Source: Silene conica (taxonomy: Eukaryota > Streptophyta > Magnoliopsida > Caryophyllales > Caryophyllaceae). Taken from it: a DNA stretch of 64,000 nucleotides. Location: NCBI GenBank assembly GCA_029255685.2, contig CM055312.2:80172369-80236368 (forward strand), read 5' to 3'. How positions within the stretch are numbered: position 1 is the stretch's first letter; each line of letters starts with the position of its first letter. Shown piece after piece: positions 22,164-34,626 of the stretch. The notes under the pieces were generated by a model. That model was given only the letters and a program-made list of their open reading frames with translations, ran no database searches and was not told the DNA's origin. Both the position numbers and the translations under genes were made by a program.

Positions 22164-23908
22164 AAATTTATGTAGTCTATTGTTCATTCTTTTATTTATC
22201 CTTTTCAGTAGCTTATTTCCAACCAGATTTAGTCGAAAAATATTGTCTTGATTTAATCCGATTTGAATCCAATCTTACTTGTGCAAGTATACCGAATATG
22301 TAGGAAACCGTTAGATTTTGCGGTCTTCATTCATTGTCTACCCATAGTCGATTAGAAAATTATTAAAAGCATGCAGAACCGTTAAGATTTTGCGGCCTTC
22401 ATTGGCAGGAAGTATAGTCAACTTTGTCTAGTTATATACTACTAAAGTCTACTGAAAAAATGGTGTCTTATTCTATTAACTAGAGATAATTAAGAAATGA
22501 ATTAAAAACTAACCTAAAATATTAACAATCTTTTATAAAACAGGTTTTTCAATAACATTAACGAAAGACGGTCTTGTTTAAAAATTTGTGAACAGAAGTA
22601 GCCTCTCGTTTCCATGTTGCGACTTGCAAGCAAAGATTTTGGGTTTCTAGTGGAAGAATATTGTATTGTCTTTGCCCATTTGACAGCAATTATAGTATTA
22701 TATAATCATATCTATACATTTGTATTATAGATTTCGAGTTTTATAACAAAAAATTTGAACTTATACATATATTTTACGAGCTTTATTGAAAAAATCCGAG
22801 TGTTTTTATAAAAATACTGTAAATCAAAATATTATTTTGAAACTTAAAAATAATACATATAAAACTCATATATTTTAATTTTAACACTAAAAAATTATTG
22901 TACAATAATTTTTTTTAAAAAGCCCCAAACAAATATGCATATAGTCCAATTAAGTTTGTATTAGACGTACCATGCTCATATAAATTTGAATGCGTAATCT
23001 TATTTGTGATTTGATAGGAACACCAATGACTAATGTGGTAGCAATGACAAATGTGGTAGCAATATAGTACTAAGAATATACTAGTACTTCGTATTATTTT
23101 GTGGATGAGATAGGGAGTGGGACAGAATTTTGGAACAGGTTTCACACTAATTTACCAATAAACCTTATGCTCCGTTATTAGAATTTGTGTGGATTGAGAG
23201 AATTGGAGGAAAAGAGAGGGGAGAGATTTTTTTTTTTTTGGATATAATTTAATGAGGGAAGAAAATGGAAGGAGAAGGAAATGAGGGAGTGTAATTTCTC
23301 TCCTTTGCAACAAACTAAAATCTTTTCATAGAAGACAAGATTTGGAGAGAAAAGTTTATTTCAACCTTCATTCAATTATTAAAAGTCATATTTTCTTGTT
23401 TAATCTCACCCCATTATAACATCCCCTTCCTTCCTCCCCTTATATTTCCATCTCATTAATTTTGTGTAATATTATAAGTGCTCTAAAATCCTACGGGATT
23501 TTTCAACAGAAAATTATTCATAATTGGAAAAAAAAAACTACGTATTGGCCTACACATTATTAATGCATGATTTTGAGTGACACTGACACACATTTTATGG
23601 AGAAAAGGGAAAATATATTGGATATAATATCTTTAATTTTATAGTTTTTTGAGCGTATATATGTATTTTTTTAAGATTATTATCTCAAATTTTATTTGTT
23701 TTTAAGCAAATGTGTATTATTTTTTACCATATTAAAGTTTATAAGTTAGATTTTAGTTTTTTTTTTCGTCATAACTCAAATTCAACTAAACTTATATGTA
23801 ATATTTTTGAGTTTTATTATGATTATTTAGAGTTTAATGATTGAATAAATAAACTCAAAAACTTTATAAAAACACTCATAATTCCTAAAACAAAACTCAA
23901 AATATTTA
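22164..23908. other. AT-rich DNA without recognised genes
   Basis: No coding sequence with family resemblance. Short A/T tracts and no clear terminal repeats. I see nothing I can name here. Confidence 0.5.
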
Positions 23909-25062
23909 GGGTTATTTAACCGGAATACTTTGAACTATTGGTCACCTTCTCAAAATACTTCAAACCTTAATTTAACTCACAATAAACCGAACTATTAACC
24001 ACCCTTTCTCGTATTACACTAAGTAACCGGCAACCTGTTTAGCAAGTAGCAAATTTAATAAAAACTGGCCAAATAGACTACTTTACTCTTTACCTCCATT
24101 TTGAAAATTTACTCACATCCCCAGAAACACCATCATCTAATCAGTATTACACTAGGCATAAATCCCATGAACACAAGATATTATTAATATTACACCCCCA
24201 CAAACACCAGCATCAAAATCATGAACCGTCAAAGAGACTACCCTAGCCAAATCCCATGAACAAAAACCGTTTATTTGATCCAAAAATTTGCTTAAATTAT
24301 GTCGAAAATACAACACAATGAAAAAAACAAATCAACATTTTCACATACATTAATTAACGTACTAAACCTAATTGAAAATTCCAAATCAATTTCGGGGTTA
24401 GGGTTCTGGAAACACACATCAAATATTAGTGGTGGGTGTCGATCTATGGAGGCAGTTGAGCGACAACGATGGCGAGGGTTGCAGTGATGCTAGATGCTGC
24501 GTGGTGACTGCGTCCATCGGGAGACGAGGAAAAGCAAGAGGATGAAGAGGAGTGACATGGGTGATATGAGAGAGGAGTGTGCTGGTTCAAGGATGGAGAT
24601 GAGACTGATATTGTAGCTATGGTTTGAATATTTTTGAATTTTGAGTGATTGGATGTTAGAGTTTATTTACTGAGAAAATGAAGGAATGAGGGTAATTCTG
24701 GATTTTAGTCTCAATTATAGAGAGAGTGGCGGTCTTTTAAGGTTAGCCACATGTATGGTATCGGTTTGGATCAGATGGTGGTGTTAATAGAAGATGACGG
24801 ACGAAATGGTGGTGGCCACAGTGGTGAAGGGTGGTTGAAAATGAATAAGAGAAGGATGAAATTGACAGGGTGATGGGGTGAACTGGTGGTGACGGATTCA
24901 CTCGAGTTTTGACATGAAGTTTACCTGATTTTATGGGTTAAATTGTCTCGAGTATGATACAAGAAGATAAGTTCAATAGTTTGGTGTATTGGGAGTTAAA
25001 TTAAAGTGCGGAGTATTTTGAGAAGCTGACCGATAGTTTGGAGTATTCTTGTTAAATAACCC
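23909..25062. mobile_element. Mutator-like element with about 100-bp inverted termini
   Basis: The left arm begins GGGTTATTTAAC; the right arm ends GTTAAATAACCC. The arms stay complementary for about 95-100 bp (CTTCTCAAAATACT and TTAATTTAACT blocks shared, spaced alike). Flanks AAAATATTTA and AAAAATTTAA are an imperfect 9-10 bp duplication. The inside (24.4-24.9 kb) is less AT-rich than its surroundings and shows no transposase. Confidence 0.7.
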
Positions 25063-25162
25063 AAAAATTTAATATAATGCCCAAAAACTATAAAATTGGA
25101 GGTAATAAATCGGATGTACCATCCATGTAGTACATTTTGTGGACTTGTGGTCAAGGGAAGAC

Positions 25163-25773
25163 TAGGGATGGCAGTGGGTTGGGTACCCAACCCAGACCCT
25201 TAGGGTCAGACCCTAATGAGTCGGTATGGGTATGAATTTTTGAGACCCACTCGGGTATGGGTCGGGTATGGGTTTTATATAAAAAACTTCGGGTCCGGGT
25301 CCGGGTCTTGGTCTTGGGACCCTACCCGACCCTTGGACCCTTATATTTATTAAAAAAAAAAAACACATATACGAACGTCAATAACCCAAATAATACACAC
25401 AAACAGATGACTTTTATTAGTTATCATTAATATATATACTATACGCATATCCAAATAATCATTAAGATTAGCGAGGAAATTGATGAAAATGATGAGTTTG
25501 GGTACGGTAAATGATATAATTTAGGGTCGGGTACGGGTAATGATCCAAATAACCAAGACTTTGTAATAGTTTAATCAAAACTTTGTAATTTAACTCGAAC
25601 TTTGGTACATTTTATTGAATAACTCGTTAAGAAAAATTGGACCCTAAGGTAAACCCAGACCCATTAGGGTCGGGTATGAGTCCATTAATTTTTAGGGTCT
25701 GGGTCGAGTATGGATCTAAAGTCTTTTACTTCGGGCTGGGTCTCTACCCAAACCCTACCCATCGCCATCCCTA
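25163..25773. mobile_element. Non-autonomous hAT element, 611 bp, 8-bp duplication
   Basis: Ends TAGGGATGGCAGTGGG and CCCATCGCCATCCCTA are inverted, flanked by GGGAAGAC on both sides (25155-25162, 25774-25781). Subterminal GGGTCGGGT/ACCCGACCC words occur in both orientations. No coding capacity. Confidence 0.92.
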
Positions 25774-25897
25774 GGGAAGACTTTAAGATACCAAAACATA
25801 ACAATTAGAGTATAAGACTATTCAACTAAACTCCAATTTCAATCATAAATAGAAATTTACAACTTCAATACGGAGACATATCCAAATTTTAAAATAA

Positions 25898-25996
25898 AAC
25901 GGTCTTACATCGTGAGACGATCTATTTCTATACAAAGAAAACTCATTTAATAAATGAGTAAAATTTTTATAAAAATGGATCGTCTCACGTAATTCT
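25898..25996. mobile_element. Short inverted-repeat MITE
   Basis: GTGAGACGATCTATTTCTAT (25912-25931) pairs with ATAAAAATGGATCGTCTCAC (25969-25988) with few mismatches, around a loop that is itself partly palindromic (CTCATTTAATAAATGAG). Confidence 0.6.
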
Positions 25997-26152
25997 TAAA
26001 CAACGCAAAGATAACAATTTGGCACTTTCTTCAATGACACAAACTCACAAACTCACAAACTACTATAGGGACCGATTTATGAGGGTCGCGGTAGACAAGT
26101 GCCATAAATATTTATTTGAAGTATAGATTATAAGCATGTATTTCTTGTAGGT

Positions 26153-26622
26153 TAGGTAGCACGAACACTTTTTGTAATGAGTCGTAATTGTTTCCGACAC
26201 CGACACTTCATAGACACACGCCGAAATGTGTCGGACACCTATAAGCCGTGTGTAACTTTTACATTTATTTGGGCACGTGTCCGATGCGTGTTCATGGTTT
26301 TTGAGCCGTGTCCATTGCGTGTCCACGGTATTTGATCATCATTTGGGTGAATGATATTCTTCAGACGAGAAAGGCGCTATCGAAAGAGATTTAAAATATT
26401 GGTTCGTATGAGAAATGAAAATGAGTTTTATCACGGGCAAGTTTTACCTTCACTTATTTAAAATTAGTATCAAATACTTTTACAAAAATAAAATCAAACA
26501 TTTATAACTATAAAATGTATATTTTATTAACTTAACTAACGTGTCTCGTATCCTAATTTCATGACATATCATGTCACGTGTCTATGTAGTGTCCGTGTCT
26601 GTCTCAATTTTGGTGCTACCTA
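26153..26622. mobile_element. TIR element, probably hAT-like, 470 bp
   Basis: Ends TAGGTAGCAC and GTGCTACCTA are perfect inverted repeats. Subterminal words such as CACGTGTCCG, GTGTCCGTGTCT and GTGTCGGACAC recur. The flanking 8-mers (TTGTAGGT, GGTTGTAA) do not match, so a target duplication is not confirmed. Confidence 0.55.
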
Positions 26623-27030
26623 GGTTGTAACTTTGTAAGCTTATAGCATAGTGAGTAGGAGACGTAGGTATATTGCCAAGCGTCCAGGGTTCTAATCATG
26701 TTGGAATAACTTCCATTAAGCTACTACGTATACATGACTCGTTAGAGAATTTGTTTAACAATGGTTCATTACCCTCCAGAATATAGGCTCATGCATTCTA
26801 ACTTTCTCAATTTAATCTAAATGAAATTTGTTTCAATTTTAGCTAAATACCAAAAATTGCTAGTGATTGCCTAAAATCAATTTTATGAGGATTATTATGT
26901 TTAATTTAGGAGAACAGAAAGTCGGTAAAGTATCATGTTCCACCAATCTAATCTAGTAATTTTATGTTTAACCGTTTAGGAGGCAAATCTTTTTTAAGAC
27001 GACACTATCATATACTAGAAGAATCAAGTG

Positions 27031-27141
27031 ATATCAGAATCCTTGCAGTGATACCGCTTGTGTATACAAGACAAATATATTAGTTTTTCTTTGTGTATTC
27101 AACTTTTGTCTTACATATTCAAGTGGTATGATACTTGATTT
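27031..27141. mobile_element. Inverted-repeat MITE
   Basis: AATCAAGTGATATCAG on the left pairs with GGTATGATACTTGATT on the right, and inner GATACCGCTTG and GTGTATACAAGACAAA pair with the right arm. It lies directly left of the hAT at 27152. Confidence 0.45.
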
Positions 27142-27151
27142 GTATTAAATT

Positions 27152-27776
27152 CAGGGTTGGCCCATAAGGCTGTTTACTGGGTCAGATGACAAGGGCCCAA
27201 GTTTAGAAGGGGCCCATTAAGCTAGAAATAAAAGTTTTAGTCTCTATGAAATGAAATTTATTATATATAAATATCAAAATAAAAGAAGTAGTTTAGTGGT
27301 TATGCATGTAACTTTTTCACCATGTTTTTTGGAATTCATATAGACCCATCAATCTAGTTCTTTAACCAATTAATAGAAAAGATGATTTTGGATTTTGTGT
27401 GAATTGCGTTCATAGCATAATTTGTGCAAATTATACATTAATGGATCCATCTGGTAAAGCTAAATCTAAATTTGAAAGAATTTCAATTTTTTGCAGTTTT
27501 TTTTTACGATAAAAATGTTGAATTATAAGATATCCTAACTTATATTCTCCAAATCCAAAATCATTTTTCCTTTTAAATTTTGTAGGGTTCCTCAAGAATC
27601 AACTTCATCTTTAAAATTGGAAAAAAATAGTGTTCTTCAAAAGTTTTTTAGTTATTTTTTAATTGAATTGTAGTATTAGACAATGACATATGAATTATTT
27701 CAACAAGATTTTTAAAGAGTTGGGGCCCTATTTTATAATTTTGATTAGGGCCTCAAAATACTCAGGACCAGCCCTG
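27152..27776. mobile_element. Non-autonomous hAT element, 625 bp, 8-bp duplication
   Basis: Ends CAGGGTTGGCCC and GGACCAGCCCTG are inverted, flanked by the perfect duplication ATTAAATT (27144-27151, 27777-27784). CAGGG-type ends with an 8-bp duplication are diagnostic of hAT. AT-rich interior, no transposase. Confidence 0.92.
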
Positions 27777-30135
27777 ATTAAATTTAAGACGGATAATATG
27801 GTTTGAAATAAGAAATTGTGATATTATGATAGTGGACATCCTGTGATGGATACTAGTAGAAACATAAGCAACCATATTGAGTGGATAGTTTTCAACCAAA
27901 AAACAAGCGTGTAATATTAGAAAAGGAAAAGTCTATGTTTAAAATTATGAAATAAAAGTGATATAACTAGTTAGCTTCAATTCAATGTGGAACGAGTCTT
28001 TTGTTGAAGACTGAATGCCAATTTTAAGCTTATCTTCCAGTAATTGTATTCGCAAATCAGCAATACTAGACTAGTAGCCATGGTCTGGAATCCTACAATC
28101 ACACCTTATTGCAGCCGAGTTATCGGTTTGAGGCAATATCGGTTGCTTCTATTGTCGAGATTTAGTCATAATGTCTTAATGTGGGAATTAAACTAAATTA
28201 AATTTTATTATTGATCACAATTATAATTGTATTCAAGTGTAGTAGATAATTTCTCTTTTGGTGCAAATTAACGCAAAGGCAATTTTAATGTTGATGGTTT
28301 ATAGTCATAACTCATAAGTCAGGCAATGATTCGTGAATACCAGCTAGTCAAGTTGAATTGGTACCGTTTTAAGGTAGGTGATAATTTTTTTTAAGTGTTG
28401 TGAAGTGACGATCTAATAAAGTCTCACCAAAATTTCATATACAGAATGTTTATAATATAGTTGTAATCAATATATATACTTAAAAGAGGAACTTTTGGAG
28501 TGATATTATTGGTTCAAATTTTGTGAATTATTTAAGTAATTATAATTATGTGATAAAAAGAAAATTATAAATCAAATATTAAATAAAATATAGAATATTA
28601 TTTACATTAAGATATACTCCCTAATAGAAGTCTTAGAGAATTCTATCTTTACTTGAATTGTATGTATAATTATATACGATAATGTTGCAAGAGTCCTATC
28701 ATAATTATAATTATAGTTATTGCTCTCTTTCTCACAACTATATATATTATGGTGCCCAACATCACGAATCATGGTACACAAATTAATTTCTCTTTCTCTT
28801 TCTTTTGATTATTATTATTCTTAATTTTCAATTCCCAATTATTAATGATTAATTAATGCTCCTCATTCTTTTGATTATTATTTCTTATCTATGATTTATT
28901 TTGTTATTTACATTATAATTATACATACGTGATACGTTTACGTAATTTGATTTTATGAGTTTTTTTGTATACTTATATGGTCAGAAAATAATTAGATTAG
29001 AATTACGACTATTCGTGAGAGAAATTGATTACTCAGTTAATGAAGTGACCATTAAACAGAAGATGGCAAAGTATTTCATGCAAAACCGCGATAATCTCAC
29101 CCAGTGTTGGTGTTCTTCAAAGCGATCTAATCAAATTTAATCCCTAATTACTGGTCATCAACTTATAAGTTCAGCTCATTACGTACTCTTTACATCAACT
29201 TATTTTAAAGGTGTCGACATATAAATTAATTTTAATGTGTTTCATTTTGAAAACAACTATAGAAAAGAAGGGCCGCCATTGATAAATTTAGTATAGGTAT
29301 ATCCACTTAGATCTTCCTCAATTTCCCAAGGAAATTCTAGCCTACAAGACGCGGTTACTATATCATTAGTGTCATTGCTGGTGGTTGACCTTTGTAAAAT
29401 AAGACGATTTGTTCAGGTGAATATGACGGTAAATCGTATTGACGAGATCAGATTTTATTATCTCCATATTATCCACGTCTACAATATACAAATATTATTT
29501 TTAAAATATTTAATTTTTATGAATAGATTATAGAATTTCATTATTAAAGTAGATAATATTTGGGTCCGTGACATCTATAGAAAATTAAAAAAGACTCTTT
29601 ATTGTAAATCCACATTTACACATGTAATGTTGCTCAATGTTATTATGGTCCTCTTATTTATATTTTTTGAATAATTGAATTATCATCTTACTTTTACAAA
29701 TTTTTAGATGTTATGAAATACTCCCTTATTACTTACGTGGTTGATTGATTTTTATCCGTGTTTGTAACTAAAGCCACTAAAGGTTTTAGATTATTATTTT
29801 ATATGGAATCATATAAATATTATATCGTAATACTTCTATAAGATCGAACAAGCTATTTCGTAGTAAGATAATATTAGAATATACGACAGAATTTGAACTT
29901 ATTACTTAGGTTTGGTTCTAAATAGATCTCTAAGTCATTCAGCTCATGATTATAAGAGTGAGTTCACATATCAGTTCATAAAATAATCGATCAATACAGT
30001 TATTTGTAGCAGTTGAGAGATCGTATTACTCTCTTTGACTCAATTTGGTTTCGATCGGACTTTTAGCAACTTAGATTTCTAATGACCATAGTCAATTTGG
30101 ATTGTATTTAACAATAGACTCAAATGATAAATATT

Positions 30136-30398
30136 AATTCCTCTCATTCCATATTTTCTTCCTTATCTCCTAAAACGGCTTTCTATTTTGAAAACTTTTA
30201 CCAAAACCCACCTAACTCTTTTACTCTAATTATTCTTTTTTTAATTTTTGTGACCAACAATTTCTTATTTAATTTCTAATTATTCATGTCTCTTCGTTCT
30301 ATCACCAAACCCCACCCAATTTTTTATACTTATTTTATTTATTACTTTAATCTTTGTGCCATAACGAGAGAAAACAAAATATGAAATAAGATGGAGTA
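30136..30398. mobile_element. Inverted-repeat MITE, Stowaway/Emigrant size
   Basis: ATTCCTCTCATTCCATATTT at the left pairs imperfectly with AAATATGAAATAAGATGGAG at the right; TA dinucleotides at both edges. Confidence 0.5.
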
Positions 30399-31501
30399 TG
30401 TACAAGCTCTCAAATTTCTATTTAACACATAGATAAATCATTACAAAAGAAAAGCTAAAAAAAGTCAATAACCTATTCATTTAATCATACATAAGTTTAC
30501 TACATTTTGTATGGTTACTTTACCTATGTTTTAGTTATATTTTATTTTTGTAATATACTCCGTATCATAGGAGTGGTATCAATAGGAGAGTTTATGTTTT
30601 GTAAACTACTCAAACAACAATAACTATTAAGTAATTATTACGTAAAAGATAAAGAAATTATGTTTAAGATAATTATTAGAAACATATAGAGAAATATGTA
30701 TTAGAGTTTGAATAGACTTACAACTGTGTATCATACATAATTAATAGTTTAATACGTAGTGGAGTATGATGTTAAATAGAAGACTTTAATTTGTAAGAGT
30801 ATCTTCATCTATGATTCATTGATTCCTATACAATTTTTTTGGCTGACCTTGCCAACATAATATTAGCTCCATATGAAATATCAAACATGCGTTTGGAAAG
30901 TGTAAGTTTGTGAAGGATGTGGTTTAAGAGTCGCTAGAAAAAGGTATAAATCGAGGGGAGTAAAGACTAAAGATGGGTTAAGTGACTAAAGATGGGTTAA
31001 GTGTATGTAGTTGCTATAATGCTATTGGAGTCCAGTAATTGTACACTAATTCGGGCAATATTGAAAACTCCAACATTCGTAAACTATTTCGAGCTATATA
31101 AGAAATACAACTTTTATTGTAAATTATTTCGAGCTCTATTAGAGATTTCGAAAATTATAAACTATCTCAATTATTATAATTTAAAGTTTCAATTTTAAAA
31201 ATTATGAAGCTAAGTATTCTTATGGCCAATGATTCATTTAATCTTTAGTAGTCTACGAGACTACCATAAACTGATATATGGACAAGAATCTTGGAAATTT
31301 ACATTAATTGTGTTATTTTTGTCTCAGGTGTCGTCTTTTACTTACACAAACTAATGGTTGAAATAATCAAGTAAATAAATAGAGCATGTACATCTTATGT
31401 AAACTAAAGAAAACTTGATTTTTTATACTTTTGTTAAAACATATGGGGATTAATTATAGCATATTGGCATTTGAAAATAACTGATCAAAAAATAGCAAAA
31501 T

Positions 31502-31694
31502 TAAATAAGTTGACAATTGATCAGGATGGAAGGAGTTGTTATTAAAAAGAAGAAAATTACATTCAAAGGTAAGGTAAATTGCAATCATATATTAAACCTA
31601 AATAAGTGACAATTGATTAGGATGGAAGGAGTTGTAATTAAAAAGAAGAAAATTACGTTCAAAAGTAAGGTAAATTGCAATCATATATTAAACC
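31502..31694. repeat. Tandem duplication, two units of about 97 bp
   Basis: 31502-31598 and 31599-31694 differ at only a few positions (for example AAGTTGACA versus AAGTGACA). No coding. Confidence 0.9.
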
Positions 31695-32589
31695 TATAAT
31701 TCTGGGTAGAAAGATTTGTTATCCCATATAACTATGAAAACAAAAATAAAGTTCAATTAAAATTTTGAACGTACGTGTCCAAATATATTGAGTTACCCTT
31801 CTCAACTCTACCATGTTATAAACTGAAGGTGTACAATTAATATTAGTGGAGTTATTTCGTTAACTTATAAGGACTATAATCACTATTAACAAAAAAAGTA
31901 GTATAAAGTTAGTTTTACCTTAATGAGTGAGAATATTTTATAAATTTTTCCATTTTCGGTTTATTTAACGTGTATCCTTAGGGCATACGTTAAAAAAACC
32001 GTATTAGTATGTGTGTATTTGAGTCTCATAGAAGAACTACTACATACAACTACTATTATCAATCCTTTGAGAAGAGTCATTGGATTATTGTTAACTATTG
32101 AGTAGGACGACGGAAGTAGATTTTAGTAAAATAATTTGGCTTTTTTTCGAGTTTTCTATACAATTACCTGTTTACCCCCATTGATTTCGAATATTGGCTA
32201 CATCACTAATTGCATTACTACAACCGTAACTCACAAATATTGATCATAACTTGAAATCCGCAAAAAATTAAGTAAAAACGTTATAATGAGTTATACTCCC
32301 TTTTAAACTTGAATCTCAATTATGGTTAGGATTATTAAGTTGTCAAATTCTATTAATTGGAATATAATAGTAGTAGCTACACTACTCGAAACAATTTGCA
32401 TTATGGAGTACGAATTTCGGTTCAAATTTGAAAAATATGGGATTTTCAATAGTCATAAATTGTATAGATCGAATTCATAATATCATATTCTTCTATTATA
32501 TTCGTTATAATAATGTCTTCAAATTTCGAGATAAATGTTTAGAAATTATTTTTGATATTACCCGGCCAACGGCTGGGCATGAAATCTAG

Positions 32590-33299
32590 TAATTATATTA
32601 AGTAATAATTATGATGAGTTAATCACCCGAAGCTTGAAGATTGCCTATTATTTATGATCGTCCTACAGTGAAGGCAAATATCTTGAGTATGAAGCAGCAA
32701 CGAGGGCATAAAGTTTGAATAATGCCAAAGAAAATGATAAGCAACAGCGCAACCTTACCGTCATACTTCCTCCGTTCAAATTCATATGCTTTTTACATAA
32801 ATATTATGAAAAATGTTAAAAAATTATTAAAAGTACAATTGAAAGTGTGTAAGATGTTTTTTTTATTAATTTAAATATGTGATGGTTAATTAAAGTCTTT
32901 AAAGGTGGGTCATTTAATGGCATTTTGTGTAAATAATTGGTGTTCAAAAAGATAATTTACTAATTTTCTTGGCTTTATTAGGAAAGTGGTAGTTTGAATA
33001 TGAATGAATTAAAATGGAATATGTGTAGGTTGGATTTAAATGGAAGAAATATATTGAAAGTTTGTCTATCATATAGGCTCTCAACCTATCTTAATCCAGT
33101 CTCTCAAATTCTTTTCGCGGCCCTAATTGCCATGAGAATTTATTAAATTATTTAACCAAAAATGGATACCTATTATACCACAATATCGCTACCTTACCAC
33201 CTTCTACAGGAATTACCATCAATGCATCAATCGTCATAGTATAAAAGCGTTTACTTTAGCAAGCGAGATTACAAGGAAAAGATTTACTCCCTGTCTATA
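32590..33299. other. AT-rich DNA between Helitron and hAT
   Basis: No gene recognised. A Stowaway-like end (ACTTCCTCCGTTCAAATTC near 32768) is present, but its partner is unclear. Confidence 0.4.
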
Positions 33300-33456
33300 C
33301 TCCATAACAGGGGCGAACCCACCTAGTAGCAAGGGGTAGCGGCCGCTACCCCAAACTTAAAAAAATTGGTTTAGAAGACGGATTTTTGCTACCCCAAATA
33401 TTGTTAAATAATAGATAAATATATGATATCTCATTATATATACAATAAATAACTTG

Positions 33457-33509
33457 TGGTTCAATGGTAATCATTTTGGTTTCCTATCTATTGCCCCGAG
33501 TTCGAACCC
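33457..33509 (+). repeat. tRNA-like Pol III boxes inside the hAT element
   Basis: TGGTTCAATGG (33457-33467) fits the A box and AGTTCGAACCC (33499-33509) the B box, at tRNA-like spacing. No acceptor stem is seen, so this is a tRNA-derived or tRNA-like segment rather than a tRNA gene. The Gypsy inserted within a few bases of the B box. Confidence 0.6.
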
Positions 33510-33515
33510 CACTAC

Positions 33516-34228
33516 TGTTTAGGTCAAAAATTACCTAATGTTGTTTTAGTAGGTTATAGTGATTTCAAGCCTAATTTATGATATGTTTAGATGAGTTAAG
33601 TACTTAGAAGATTTGAGAGAAAGATGTAGGAGAACGCGTGATTTCAAGCCTAATTTATGATATGTTTAGATGAGTTAAGTACTTAGAAGATTTGAGAGAA
33701 AGATGTAGGAGAACGCAAAGGGTGATGACGCAGGAAACCCCTTAGGGAAAAACTGCGGGAGGAAGGTTTCCTCCAAGTTCCACTAGAATTCTCCTTCAGA
33801 GTATATGCGGGTTTACAAGTATTTCTTAGGGTTTTCTTAGTGCTATGTATGCTAAGTATGATAATGAATGAATGCTAATGTACAAGGTTTACATTTATAT
33901 ATAATCTCCTTTCTATGGACCGTTGGATGTGGCTCTTATCCAACGGAGCCTTTTATCTCTTCTTATCCCATTTTGGCTTCTTCCTTCTACATGCTTTTTC
34001 TGACGGAGTCTGTTGGTGTGGCCATTTCGGGTAATCCTCGAGCCTTGGTTCCTTCGCCCCTTTCTTCTTTCTCGTTCCTGCCGCCTACTTCCTTCTCTTG
34101 CACACTTCTTCTATTATGGACTTTCCTCCTTCTTCATCCCATTGACTTTTGGTGCCAAGTATACAATTTCCTTCCAATTACGTAATGCCACGTGTTAGCT
34201 TATAAAATGCTATTTTTAGGGCATAACA
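33516..34228 (-). repeat. Gypsy 3' LTR, 713 bp, with internal 79-bp tandem duplication
   Basis: Matches 47572-48205 throughout, except that a 79-bp segment (begins GTGATTTCAAGCC, ends GAGAACGC; about 33559-33716) is present twice, which exactly accounts for the length difference (713 versus 634). Confidence 0.95.
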
Positions 34229-34246
34229 TTAGCTCCCAGTTCTTGC
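34229..34246 (-). other. Gypsy polypurine tract
   Basis: Minus strand AACTGGGAGCTAA directly before the LTR start TGTTATG. The second family copy has AACTGGGGGCTAA at the same place. Confidence 0.6.
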
Positions 34247-34626
34247 ATAAATGTATTTATGCGAGAACTCTTGCAGCTTCTGGGCTCAGAATTTGGATGC
34301 AGTTTTATTTGCAGAAACGTCGGACAGAATCGTCAGTTGAAGAGACATTGGTGTGACGTGTACCAGTTTGCCAGAAACCCTTTTTAATGCTCCCCAACCG
34401 TTGCCAACTGTCCACCACTATCCTTAATTTCAAAAATTTACTCCTCTATTTATTCTCTTTTACCCCTTTTCACCTTTACCCTTCATCCCCACTTTTTCAC
34501 CCTCTCTCTCCGCTTTTCAACCTCTCTCTCTTCAACTTCCCGAACTTCCGCCTCCTTCAACTGCTTTTTCGCTTTCCTTTCCGATTGAGGTACGGTTCCT
34601 TCGTGACTCCCTTTATTACATTTCCA

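Larger units (their letters stand above)
28467..32589 (+). mobile_element. Candidate non-autonomous Helitron, 4.1 kb
   Basis: The 3' end is CTAG at 32586-32589, preceded by a GC-rich hairpin (CCCGGCC, loop AAC, GGCTGGG; about 32561-32578), the standard Helitron 3' signature. The proposed 5' end is TCAATATATATACTTAAAAG at 28467. Flanks are A (28466) and T (32590), as expected for insertion between A and T. No Rep/helicase coding is visible. The interior is AT-rich with a MITE and a tandem duplication. The 3' end is firmer than the 5' end. Confidence 0.55.

Noticed and set aside
26145-26630. 8-bp target duplication for the element at 26153-26622
   Set aside because: The flanking 8-mers TTGTAGGT and GGTTGTAA do not match, so the class was left tentative.
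26640-26710. A second tRNA-like stretch with GGTTCTAATCA resembling a B box
   Set aside because: The A box fit is loose and there is no stem; not strong enough to list as a SINE.
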